DNA of 29,538 nucleotides from a virus. The notes beneath the pieces were generated by a model. It ran no database searches, had not been told where the DNA came from, and was given only the letters and a program-made list of their open reading frames with translations. This document shows, one piece after another, positions 1-7,971 of this stretch (position 1 is its first letter; the number at the start of each line of letters is the position of its first letter). The translations under genes and the position numbers were made by a program. Location: positions 1-29,538 of the IMG/VR virus record IMGVR_UViG_3300028920_000211; one strand, given 5' to 3'.

Positions 1-127
1 TTGCGTGGGCGATTGCGAAAAAGATTGCGAAGGAAGGGACCAAGCAAGAAAACGCATTGAAAATTTATGAAGAAGTAATTACGCCGCAACGGATTAATAA
101 AATAATTGATAGGATTGCGAAATTAAA
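1..127. repeat. 127-bp direct terminal duplication (contig overlap)
   Basis: Bases 1-127 are identical to 29412-29538. The repeat lies inside a protein-coding gene and has no flanking signals. An exact 127-base overlap is what a de Bruijn assembler run with k=127 leaves when it closes a circle, so it most likely marks a circular or permuted genome of about 29,411 bp and not a biological terminal repeat. Confidence 0.95.
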
Positions 128-188
128 TGTAAACAGATTAATAACAGAAATAAGGGCTGAAATTGAAGTTCTTGCAAAAAACGTTTAA
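1..188 (+). CDS. HK97 gp10-like tail-completion protein, C-terminal part (gene spans the contig join)
   Basis: This is the 3' end of the gene that begins at 29144. The reading frame enters with the last two bases of a Leu codon, continues from base 3, and ends at TAA 186-188. The whole protein across the join is 151 residues. The part seen only here includes the C-terminal tail ending in VLAKNV. The next gene starts 3 bases after the stop, so the two are probably co-translated. Function is discussed with the 5' part at 29144. Confidence 0.85.
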   Translation, partial: AWAIAKKIAKEGTKQENALKIYEEVITPQRINKIIDRIAKLNVNRLITEIRAEIEVLAKNV

Positions 189-191
189 AAC

Positions 192-1307
192 ATGGCTATT
201 TTATTTACAAAAGAACCTTCGGGAATTTATCCGGGTTACAATGATTCTTTCATTGAATTTAATTCAGATATTTCAGGCGCTTTAAAAGCTGAAATTAACG
301 CATCGCCTTCTTCGTTGTTTCCGAATCCTTTTTCAATTTTCCCGGACAGTGAAGAAAAATTTGTTTTTAATTTAAAAGAAATCGTAAAAACGGTTTTCAA
401 TACGCAAGGCTTTAAAGATTTTAATTTTTTTGATAATGCTTTTGCGGCTTCGATTTCAGGACTTTATTTGCTTCAGTCTCTTTCAATTGAGGTTTTTAGT
501 GAAGGCGGTTTAAGTGAAACCGTTTTTAAAGATTATGAGTTTTTCAAATCAGTCAAACAAGTTGAAGAATTAATTTTTTCAAATCCTTTTCAATTGTTGT
601 CGAAAACAGAAAACGGAGTTGACTTTTACATGACTTATTTTGAAGGGTTTCCATTTCATTTCGACATTCAAAGGGTTCAATATACTTTAGACAAGAAAAT
701 TGTTTTGAAGCACAAAGGAACTTCAATTGAATCAAATCCATTTTCACCAACTTTAACGGGCGCTTTCAGAATTAACGTCGACTTGAGTGACGGAGAAAAT
801 TTTACCTCAAAAAGCATTTTGCCTTTAATTGAAGGTTTAAATCATATTGAAATAAAAGAAGACGGAGAATTTAAAACAAATGTTTTTTTGAAGAAGAAAA
901 AAGCTTGTGACGGAATTTATTTAAAATGGTGGAACGGCCAGGGGGGGTTTTCTTATTGGCTTTTTGATGAATTTTACAAAGAAAGCGTCAAGGGAAAAAA
1001 TATAGACTTGATAGGTTCCAACGAATTTAATAATGTTGGTAATTTAAACAACTATTTAACAAGTATAGGTAAAAAGGGTCAAAGAAATTTAAAAGTTAAA
1101 ACTAAAGCTAACGAAAAAGAATCTGAAGTCTTAAGAAGTTTATTTGTTTCGCCTTTCATTCAAATTTATACCTCGAAGAAAGCAAACGTTAAAGGAAGAT
1201 TTATAAACGTTGAAATTGAAGACACTTATGAATTCAATAATAAGAAGGGTATGAATGAATTTTCTTTAACAATTGATTTGCCTGAATTAATAACCGCAAG
1301 ACTTTAA
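192..1307 (+). CDS. Distal tail / virion structural protein
   Basis: This 371-residue protein lies between the tail-completion gene and the large tail-hub-like gene. I recognise the stretch at about residues 240-259 (DGIYLKWWNGQGGFSYW...), a signature I associate with structural tail proteins of Bacteroidota siphophages. The protein is beta-rich, with many Phe and Tyr, no membrane segment and no signal peptide. Position and family resemblance suggest a part of the tail tip, perhaps the functional equivalent of a distal tail (Dit) protein, but no enzymatic motif shows this. A run of seven G at about 941-947 lies inside the signature without breaking the frame. Spacing is tight on both sides (3 bases), so it belongs to the late tail operon. 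The assignment to a tail role is firm; the exact part is inferred. Confidence 0.7.
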   Translation: MAILFTKEPSGIYPGYNDSFIEFNSDISGALKAEINASPSSLFPNPFSIFPDSEEKFVFNLKEIVKTVFNTQGFKDFNFFDNAFAASISGLYLLQSLSIEVFSEGGLSETVFKDYEFFKSVKQVEELIFSNPFQLLSKTENGVDFYMTYFEGFPFHFDIQRVQYTLDKKIVLKHKGTSIESNPFSPTLTGAFRINVDLSDGENFTSKSILPLIEGLNHIEIKEDGEFKTNVFLKKKKACDGIYLKWWNGQGGFSYWLFDEFYKESVKGKNIDLIGSNEFNNVGNLNNYLTSIGKKGQRNLKVKTKANEKESEVLRSLFVSPFIQIYTSKKANVKGRFINVEIEDTYEFNNKKGMNEFSLTIDLPELITARL

Positions 1308-1310
1308 AAA

Positions 1311-3881
1311 ATGGATGAACAATTATATTTAAATAAAAAAATAGTTGATTTGATTCCGAAGCCGATTGTTCGAAAAATTCAAATAGGTGACGTTGGGGAC
1401 ATATCTTCCAGGAAGTCAAGTTTTTCTTATTCAATAAAGCTTCCTAAAACGACAAGAAATGTTCAAATTCTTTATATGCTTGGCGTTAATGGAAACACAA
1501 GCCGAAAGCCTTTTGAAAACATTGTCGCGGACTATATCGTTGGGGGTATTCCGTTAATTAAAAACGGTTATGTAGTTATTTCAAAGACAAGTAAATTTTA
1601 TGAAATAAATCTTTATGACGGTGTTATTGATCTAGGTCAAATACTTAAAAATAAAAAAATTTCAGATTTACCGCTTCAAGACCTTGACCATGTATTAACG
1701 TCGCAAGAAGTTGTTGAAAGTTTTTCAAACACTGAAGGCTTCATATATTGTGTTGCTGACTATGGACTTGGTGTGGGTACTACTTTTAAAGCTGAAAAAA
1801 TTGCTCCTTCAATTTATACTCATACAATATTTAGAAGAATTTTTGAATCAAACGGTCTTAATTTAGTAGGTGAATTTTTTACAAATAATCAAGAATATTT
1901 AAAAGAGGTTGTTACGCCTTCAATTGGTTATGAGGTTAACGACGCCTCGTTCAACTCAACTTCAAAAGGCGGAGTTAACACAAATACTATTTCAAATTAT
2001 TCAAGTTCACAAAATTACATTCAAGAAAAAAGGTTTTTTGATTTGAATGGGGTTTCACTTGTTGGGGCTTTTGCCTCTGGGAATGAGATTGAATTTTCGG
2101 TAGCCGGAACGTACAAGTTACAATTAACGGTTTCAAGTAGTTCTTACCGGGCTTATTTAAGTGCAAGTTTTTTAATAAATGGAATTGTAAAGTCAAGTAT
2201 TTATATTGAAGAAGGTTATAATAAAACAAAAATTGTTTCTATAGTTTTTGCGGTTCAAATTGGCGACATTGTTCAATTAAGACTAAATGCTTATTCAAGC
2301 TATCCTTATTCTGAAGAAAACAATTACGAGCCGACTTTATTTGAAATAAATTACACCGTAAGCATTGACGGTCTTTTGTTTCTTCAGGAAGGGGGGCAAT
2401 TAATTAAAGCGACTGACTATATAGGGGAAATGGACCAGATTGAATTTTTAAAAGATGTAATCACAAGATATGGCCTTGTATTAAGTCCGATTAAGAATTC
2501 TTCAGATTACAGATTCAGAAGGCTTGAATCTTTGCTTAATGATAGGGTAAACGCTGAAGACTGGACTTACAAGCTTGCAAATAAAGAGCCTGAAGAAAAT
2601 TATGTTTCTGGTTATGCTAAAAAAAATAAATTCAAGTATTCATATCCTGAAGAAATTGTTGTCCCAGATAATGACGGCGAAATGATAATTGAAAATGAAA
2701 ACGCAAGCCCTGAAAAGACAATTTTTACTAGTAGTTTTGAAATTCCAGTTAAATCAGGAAGTTTGCTTGGTAAAAATATTTATTCGGTTCCTATTTGGGA
2801 ATTAAAAGACGGGGTTGTTGAGTTAAAAGAAACGCCGCTAAAGGTTATGAAAATAAAAAGGGTTTCAATGACTTTAACCGTAAAATTGTTCGACGAAATA
2901 ACTGGTGTTTCACAAACTAACGAAATACCGTTTTTAAGCCTTGAAAAAATGGGTATGTCTTATTTTATAGGTAATTTTTACAAAGCATTTCAAAGCTTAA
3001 TAAACAACTATAAAGAAGTGGTATTGTATTTCAATTTAACTTTAATTGATATTTATAATATTGATTTTTTCAGACTGAAGTTTTTAAAACAAACTGGACG
3101 CTTTTATTATTTAACAAGTCTGGTTCATTCGCCGGAAAAATTGACAAAAGCGACGCTTATTGAAATACTTGAATTTCCAACAAATAGACCGCCGAATAAA
3201 GTGGGTAGTTATGAATTTAACATGGATCACGATTCAACAAGAAAAATAACGCTTGCGAATTTATTAAACGGTTACGAAGACCCAGAAGTTGACCCGGCTT
3301 ATAAAATAAAAATTATAAGCGGTTTTAATTCGAATTTAATAATGAAAAACAGCGGAATTGTTCTGACTGAAGAAACTGAAATTAAAGTTAAAGACCTTGA
3401 CCTTTCTGTTTTTGATTCGCTTGGGGGTCTTAATGGTTATCAAGTTATATATGAATTCGCTATTGCTGACGCTGGTTCTGGTCAATACTCTTCAGAAATT
3501 GGAACAATAACAGTAAATGTTTTGGCATTTACAAATAATCCGCCAGTTGCAATAGCAGGAGCCGACCAGTCAATTGAAATTTATCCTCAGTACAACTTTC
3601 CTTTTTATTCGGTTAATTTAAACGGGGCGGCTTCTTATGATGACACGGGTGATATTGTTAAGTGGACGTGGACAATTCAGTCTAAACCGACAAATTCAGT
3701 TGCTTATATTCAGCAAACAACTTCAAATCATTCAGGTAACTTGATAATTCCAAACGATTCTAATTCACAGGGAAATTATGTTTTAAAACTTGTTGTTGAA
3801 GATGAATTTGGGTTAACTGATGAAGATACAATGAGTGTAAATGTTTTAGTAAATTTTACAGGTAATTTAAATGAGTTTTAA
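1311..3881 (+). CDS. Large tail-tip / tail-hub protein with C-terminal PKD-like domain
   Basis: This 856-residue protein has no signal peptide. Residues 1 to about 640 form the body, of a type seen in siphophages of Bacteroidota where it acts as a baseplate or tail-tip protein. From about 640 to 735 there is a beta-sandwich-like segment resembling a cadherin/Ig domain. From about 743 to 848 there is a PKD/REJ-like Ig domain: it opens with PPVAIAGADQSI, has NGAASYDD and the W-T-W strand, and closes with LVVEDEFGLTDEDT. Such domains in phage tails commonly help weak binding to surface carbohydrate. The gene lies directly after the 371-aa tail gene and 2 bases before the tape measure. Canonical siphophages place the tape measure first, so this order is unusual. 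A tail location is well supported; receptor binding is inferred. Confidence 0.72.
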   Translation: MDEQLYLNKKIVDLIPKPIVRKIQIGDVGDISSRKSSFSYSIKLPKTTRNVQILYMLGVNGNTSRKPFENIVADYIVGGIPLIKNGYVVISKTSKFYEINLYDGVIDLGQILKNKKISDLPLQDLDHVLTSQEVVESFSNTEGFIYCVADYGLGVGTTFKAEKIAPSIYTHTIFRRIFESNGLNLVGEFFTNNQEYLKEVVTPSIGYEVNDASFNSTSKGGVNTNTISNYSSSQNYIQEKRFFDLNGVSLVGAFASGNEIEFSVAGTYKLQLTVSSSSYRAYLSASFLINGIVKSSIYIEEGYNKTKIVSIVFAVQIGDIVQLRLNAYSSYPYSEENNYEPTLFEINYTVSIDGLLFLQEGGQLIKATDYIGEMDQIEFLKDVITRYGLVLSPIKNSSDYRFRRLESLLNDRVNAEDWTYKLANKEPEENYVSGYAKKNKFKYSYPEEIVVPDNDGEMIIENENASPEKTIFTSSFEIPVKSGSLLGKNIYSVPIWELKDGVVELKETPLKVMKIKRVSMTLTVKLFDEITGVSQTNEIPFLSLEKMGMSYFIGNFYKAFQSLINNYKEVVLYFNLTLIDIYNIDFFRLKFLKQTGRFYYLTSLVHSPEKLTKATLIEILEFPTNRPPNKVGSYEFNMDHDSTRKITLANLLNGYEDPEVDPAYKIKIISGFNSNLIMKNSGIVLTEETEIKVKDLDLSVFDSLGGLNGYQVIYEFAIADAGSGQYSSEIGTITVNVLAFTNNPPVAIAGADQSIEIYPQYNFPFYSVNLNGAASYDDTGDIVKWTWTIQSKPTNSVAYIQQTTSNHSGNLIIPNDSNSQGNYVLKLVVEDEFGLTDEDTMSVNVLVNFTGNLNEF

Positions 3882-3883
3882 AT

Positions 3884-6520
3884 ATGGCAGCGGAAAAAAT
3901 TAATATTGCAAGTCTTTCAATAGACTTTAACGACGTAATAAAACAGTCGGCGGCTTATCAAAAAGAAATTGATAAGACCAAAAAAAAACAAAAAGAACTT
4001 GACAGGACAACTGAAGAAGGACGTCAGGCATTCGCACAGTATGAAGCGGAATTGAAAAACTTGAAAAAAGCGTACCGTGACAATCAAAGTTTTGCAGCTG
4101 CTTTAGATTCCGTGAACAAGGATTTGACAAAGACAATGTCAACAGAAAACAAATCAACACAAGAACTTTTTGATTCAAGGCGTGAATTAAACCAGATTGC
4201 GAAAAACATTGTAGGTAATACTGAAGAAGAAATTGAACTTCGAAACCAGTTAAATGATGCTATTGACGCACAGACTGAAAAGTTACGCGAACAGTCTTCA
4301 GAATTCAATTCTTCAAAAGATAAAATAGGCGAATATAAAAACGGGTTCAAATCGGCTTTTGAGCAAATAAACATTATGAACGGCGGAATCGGTGGATTTG
4401 TTCAGCGTTCGGCTGAAGCTGGCGGAACGGGCAAGTTATTTACAGCGTCTTTGAAAGGTATGGTAAAAAGTATGGCCGGGATGACAAAGGCTTCACTTGG
4501 TTTTATTGCTACGCCTATCGGCGCAATACTGGCGGTTCTTGTTGGTGCTTTCTTATTAGTTCAAAATGCAATGAATCGAAGTGAAACGGCAACGAATAAA
4601 ATTAAAAAAGCAATGTCGGCTTTCACTGGTATAATTAGCGGGCTTCTTAAATTTCTTGAGCCGTTAGGGGAATTCTTAATTGACGGGCTGGTTGATGGGT
4701 TTGAACTTGTTGAAAAGGGAATATTTAAAGCGCTCGACGCAATTGCGAAAGGTCTTGAATTTTTAGGGTTTGACGAACAAGCGGCTTCGCTTCGTGGGTT
4801 TACTTCTGAAATACAAAAAAGCGTTGAAGCGTCAAAGAAACTTGCTGAAGCTGAAATTGCGCTTGAAAAAGCGCAAAGGATAGCCAGGAAAACACAGCTT
4901 GAATACCAGAAGCAAGCTGAAAAACTTCGGCAAATACGTGATGACGAAAGCAAGTCAATATCTGAAAGAATAAAAGCTAACGAAGAACTTGGCAAGGTTT
5001 TAAAAGAACAACTTGCTGCGGAACTTGCTATTGCTCAACAAGCACTTGAGGTCGCTAAATTAAGAATTGAGGCTGAAGGCGAAACAAAAGAAACACTTGA
5101 CGCGCAAGCTGAAGCCTTAACAACCATTTCGGATATACAAGAAAGAATCACTGGTCAAGAATCTGAACAGCTTTCAAATCTTAATAGTTTACGAAAAGAT
5201 GCTGCGGCGAAAAGAAAGGAAATTGCTGAAAAGGCTATTCAAAAAATGAACGAAGAACTTGAATTGTATATCAAGCAACAAGGAATTCGAAAGAAATCAC
5301 TTGAAGAACAAATTGAATTTGAAAGAAAGGTTTCAGCGAAGAAGATTGAAATTCTGGACGCTGAACTTGCTGCGAAGAAAATTAGTCAAATAAAGTATGA
5401 CGCTGAAGTTATTGAACTGCAAAACAGTCTTATTCAGAAGAAAGCTGACTTGACGGTTGAAAACGCAAGACGTGAACTTGAAGAATACAATAACAAGAAT
5501 CGTTCAAAGTTAGATTCTGAAAAATTCCTTTCTGAAGAATTATTCAATGAAGAAAAAGCAAGATTTGAAAGGCTTGCGGAACAAAGAAGGGAATTTGAAA
5601 AACTTCGTCTTGAAGAAGGTGTTATTTCGCAAACTGAATACAATGCTGCTATAAACGCAATCAATGAAGAAAACAGAATTGCGAACGAAGAACTTGAACT
5701 TGAAAGGAAGGAAGCAAAAGAAGAACAAGAAGCGGTTGACCTTGAAAACAAAATGATTCTTGCTGAAGAACAATTTCAAAATGAATTTGAGATTCGTCAA
5801 GCACGTCTTGAACAAGAACGACAAGCTGAACTTGCTGCTGCTGAAAAAACTGGTGCGGATAAAAAATTAATAAACAAGAAGTACAACGCATTTGAAAAAA
5901 CGCTTAGTAAAGATTTAACAGAATTCAAGAATCAACAAAACGCTTCTATTCTTGGAAGTTTAAAAGGTTTGTTCGGTGAAAGCTCAAATCTTGGAAAAGC
6001 TTTTGCTATTGCTGAAATCGCAACAAATACTGTTCAGAACGCTTCGAAAGCTTTTACGCAAGCTGCGGTTTTTGCTTCAAATCCTTTAACTTTGCCTTTA
6101 GCTGCAAACGCTAAAATTCAAGGGGGTCTTATCGTTGCTACTGGCGCGGCGCAAGCTGCAAAGGTTTCGGGTGTTAAGTTTGAAAAAGGTGGTGTTCTTC
6201 AGGGTGCAAGTCACGCACAAGGCGGAATCAAAACGCTATTCGGTGAACTTGAAGGAGGTGAAGCGGTTATCAATAGGCGTTCGACTTCAATGTTTGCGCC
6301 ATTACTTTCAAGTATCAATCAAGCTGGCGGCGGTCGTAAGTTTGCGAACGGTGGTATTCTAGGTCAATCTGGTCAACCGTCTTCTTTGTTTGATTACGAA
6401 ATGTTTGCGAGCAAGGTTGCTGAAGCGAATTCGTCACTTCCGGCACCTATCGTCGGCGTTGATGAAATCACGTCAGTTGCAAACAAGGTTGATGTCATTG
6501 AAAATCAAGCGTCGCTTTAA
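3884..6520 (+). CDS. Tape measure protein
   Basis: This 878-residue protein sets tail length and is ejected with the DNA. The N-terminal 160 residues are strongly charged and helical (KEIDKTKKKQKELDR). A hydrophobic Gly/Ala/Ile/Val segment follows at about 203-228, then long Glu/Lys/Gln-rich coiled coils to about residue 680. The C-terminus has the Gly-rich layout typical of these proteins in Bacteroidota phages (FEKGGVLQGASHAQGG, then FANGGILGQ). At about 0.15 nm per residue the length predicts a tail of roughly 130 nm. It is the last gene of the late unit; transcription would end at the hairpin 60 bases downstream. No frameshifted chaperone pair is visible directly upstream. No peptidase or lysozyme motif was seen. 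Confidence 0.88.
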   Translation: MAAEKINIASLSIDFNDVIKQSAAYQKEIDKTKKKQKELDRTTEEGRQAFAQYEAELKNLKKAYRDNQSFAAALDSVNKDLTKTMSTENKSTQELFDSRRELNQIAKNIVGNTEEEIELRNQLNDAIDAQTEKLREQSSEFNSSKDKIGEYKNGFKSAFEQINIMNGGIGGFVQRSAEAGGTGKLFTASLKGMVKSMAGMTKASLGFIATPIGAILAVLVGAFLLVQNAMNRSETATNKIKKAMSAFTGIISGLLKFLEPLGEFLIDGLVDGFELVEKGIFKALDAIAKGLEFLGFDEQAASLRGFTSEIQKSVEASKKLAEAEIALEKAQRIARKTQLEYQKQAEKLRQIRDDESKSISERIKANEELGKVLKEQLAAELAIAQQALEVAKLRIEAEGETKETLDAQAEALTTISDIQERITGQESEQLSNLNSLRKDAAAKRKEIAEKAIQKMNEELELYIKQQGIRKKSLEEQIEFERKVSAKKIEILDAELAAKKISQIKYDAEVIELQNSLIQKKADLTVENARRELEEYNNKNRSKLDSEKFLSEELFNEEKARFERLAEQRREFEKLRLEEGVISQTEYNAAINAINEENRIANEELELERKEAKEEQEAVDLENKMILAEEQFQNEFEIRQARLEQERQAELAAAEKTGADKKLINKKYNAFEKTLSKDLTEFKNQQNASILGSLKGLFGESSNLGKAFAIAEIATNTVQNASKAFTQAAVFASNPLTLPLAANAKIQGGLIVATGAAQAAKVSGVKFEKGGVLQGASHAQGGIKTLFGELEGGEAVINRRSTSMFAPLLSSINQAGGGRKFANGGILGQSGQPSSLFDYEMFASKVAEANSSLPAPIVGVDEITSVANKVDVIENQASL

Positions 6521-6578
6521 ATTAGATAGATTTTAGCGATGTTTAAATGATTTACTATAAAAAGTAAGAAGAAAAATA

Positions 6579-6611
6579 AAAAAGCCGTTAGAATTGATTT
6601 AACGGCTTTTT
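6579..6611. terminator. Bidirectional intrinsic terminator between converging units
   Basis: A 12-bp perfect stem (6579-6590 with 6600-6611; core GCCGTTA/TAACGGC) encloses a 9-base loop. Runs of A on the left and T on the right give a T-tract on either strand. It sits between the stop of the tape measure gene (6520) and the stop of the last early gene (6633), so one hairpin can end both transcripts. Confidence 0.9.
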
Positions 6612-6632
6612 ATTGTTTTTATAATTTTAATT

Positions 6633-6926
6633 TTAAAAAGGAAGGTCGTCTTCGTGTTCTTGTGTAATTGTTGTCATTCCTTTGTCTTCCCATATACGGC
6701 CATTACCGATAAAAATACGATTTACTTTTTCGCCGTTTTTTTTCATTTCAATTTCTTCTTTAGTTTGCTGCATAGAGATTGAGAAATCATTATCAAATTT
6801 GTCTGGTTCATCATAATCATAGATTTGAATTAAAAGGTAAATCTTACCGTTTTGATGTTTAAGAAGTCTTTCTTTTGGAATATCTGACAGGCAAATACTT
6901 GCGGTTCTTGTGCGTCCGTTTTTCAT
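6633..6926 (-). CDS. SSB-like protein with acidic DDLPF tail
   Basis: This 97-residue protein ends in EHEDDLPF. That matches the acidic C-terminal tip of bacterial single-stranded DNA-binding proteins (D-D-x-P-F), through which SSB recruits replication and repair proteins. The preceding segment is predicted beta-rich (KIYLLIQIYDY, VNRIFIGNGRIWE), compatible with a small OB fold, but I cannot prove that by eye; it is shorter than cellular SSB (about 160-180 residues). It is the last gene of the early unit, 12 bases after the preceding gene and just before the shared terminator. Likely role: coating phage single strands and recruiting host replication enzymes. An alternative is a decoy peptide that competes for host SSB partners. 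Confidence 0.6.
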   Translation of the reverse strand: MKNGRTRTASICLSDIPKERLLKHQNGKIYLLIQIYDYDEPDKFDNDFSISMQQTKEEIEMKKNGEKVNRIFIGNGRIWEDKGMTTITQEHEDDLPF

Positions 6927-6938
6927 TTTTTTTAATAT

Positions 6939-7196
6939 TTATAATTGATAAAATTTTTGTTCGAGTTCTTTAATTTCTTCGTCAAGTTGTATGATTTTTG
7001 ATTCAAGGAACTTCATAAATTCTTCAAGCGGAAAGTGAAGTAAGGTTTTATCGACTTCGATTATTACTTTGTTTTTGCTTTGGTTGTGTAGGTTGACAAC
7101 GTGGTCAAATCCTTTCTTGTGCTTCTTGCGTTCCTTTTTCATTTTTTTGATTCGGTCACAAAGTTCAATTCCTAAATTCAATTGTGTTTCTGTCAT
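6939..7196 (-). CDS. Small coiled-coil protein of unknown function
   Basis: This 85-residue protein is not recognised. It is mostly charged and helical, with a Lys-rich stretch at about 17-30 (KKMKKERKKHKK) and a C-terminal heptad-like segment (LESKIIQLDEEIKELEQKF). There is no membrane segment. It starts at an ATG 10 bases after the upstream gene's stop codon. The context is the tail end of the early operon, among other small proteins next to the SSB-like gene. It may be an oligomeric accessory or nucleic-acid-binding protein because of its basic patch, but that is only inference. Confidence 0.65.
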   Translation of the reverse strand: MTETQLNLGIELCDRIKKMKKERKKHKKGFDHVVNLHNQSKNKVIIEVDKTLLHFPLEEFMKFLESKIIQLDEEIKELEQKFYQL

Positions 7197-7206
7197 AATG
7201 TTGATT

Positions 7207-7485
7207 TTAAAAAGGTTTGTATTTTCCGTCTTCGATATATTTTACAAAGTCAAAGATTCTTTGTTTTTCTGGGTTTATTTTTCCTTCAGCGTCGGTCTTC
7301 TGAATTAGAAAATTTATACATTCGAAAATTCTTTCTTCAAGTGATTTATTGATTTCGCTGAAATCTGTTAAAATTTCGTCAAGTTGTTCGGCTTCTGGGG
7401 ATTCTCCGAATTCTGGCGAAGGGCAAAGAGCGTATAAAAGTCTTTTTGCTTCTTCTAATTTTTCTTTTATTTCTTTAGATTCCAT
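7207..7485 (-). CDS. Small acidic helical protein of unknown function
   Basis: This 92-residue protein is not recognised. It is predicted all-helical and acidic (EIKEKLEEAKRLLYAL, AEQLDEILTDFSEINKSLEERI), with two Cys residues (about 26 and 56) and no membrane segment. ATG 7485-7483 is the only sensible start. The gap to the previous gene's stop (7500) is 14 bases, in keeping with operon spacing. Codon use matches its neighbours. No motif suggests a reaction or partner. Confidence 0.65.
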   Translation of the reverse strand: MESKEIKEKLEEAKRLLYALCPSPEFGESPEAEQLDEILTDFSEINKSLEERIFECINFLIQKTDAEGKINPEKQRIFDFVKYIEDGKYKPF

Positions 7486-7499
7486 TTGTTGAGTGGGTT

Positions 7500-7718
7500 T
7501 TATTGCTTATGTCTGGCATTAATAATTAGCGTCGTGTATCTGAATTTAAACTTGACGCCATCAATGATTTTTGTATTATAAATTAATTTGATTGCAGCTT
7601 CGTCGTAAGGAATGAATTTTGACCATTCTTTCGGCTTACTTGCTATACTTCTGACACTGACGGTGAAGTTGTTCTTTCCTTCGATTACGCCGTCAATTCT
7701 TTCTTTATTTTGAATCAT
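7500..7718 (-). CDS. Small conserved-looking hypothetical protein
   Basis: This 72-residue protein is not recognised. It is beta-rich (NNFTVSVRSIA, VKFKFRYTTLII) with a basic end (NARHKQ). Its ATG overlaps the end of the upstream gene by 14 bases (7705-7718), which suggests coupled translation. It has no membrane segment or cysteine. By size and position it is an early accessory protein; no function can be assigned from the sequence. Confidence 0.6.
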   Translation of the reverse strand: MIQNKERIDGVIEGKNNFTVSVRSIASKPKEWSKFIPYDEAAIKLIYNTKIIDGVKFKFRYTTLIINARHKQ

Positions 7719-7968
7719 TCTTCAATAAGTCTGGTCTTTTGATTTTACCTTCTTCGATGTAGAATTGAACTTTAAGTTTGACGACGTCCCGAAGGTGCCG
7801 TGAAAGTTTTGATTTTTTTTGTTGAATCAAATTGTATTCGTTGACGATTACGTTAATAGGTGCTTTTGCAATAGCCATTTCAGCACGTGTCAATCCGTGA
7901 TTTTTTTCTTTGAAAGTAGTTTTTCGAAGCGTTGAAGCTGGTTGTGTTTTTTTGGTTTTTTTACGCAT
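7705..7968 (-). CDS. Small basic protein of unknown function
   Basis: This 87-residue protein has a strongly basic N-terminus (MRKKTKKTQP) and a Lys/Arg-rich body (QQKKSKLSRHLRDVVKLKV). The charge would suit nucleic-acid binding, but no known fold is evident. It starts 3 bases after the stop of the zinc-finger frame upstream (7972-7974), and its 3' end overlaps the next gene by 14 bases, so it sits in a translationally coupled run. Function unknown. Confidence 0.62.
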   Translation of the reverse strand: MRKKTKKTQPASTLRKTTFKEKNHGLTRAEMAIAKAPINVIVNEYNLIQQKKSKLSRHLRDVVKLKVQFYIEEGKIKRPDLLKNDSK

Positions 7969-7971
7969 AGT

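Noticed and set aside
4561-5891. Several open frames antisense to the tape measure gene
   Set aside because: Ser/Phe-rich shadows of the repetitive Glu/Lys coiled-coil coding strand; no start context.
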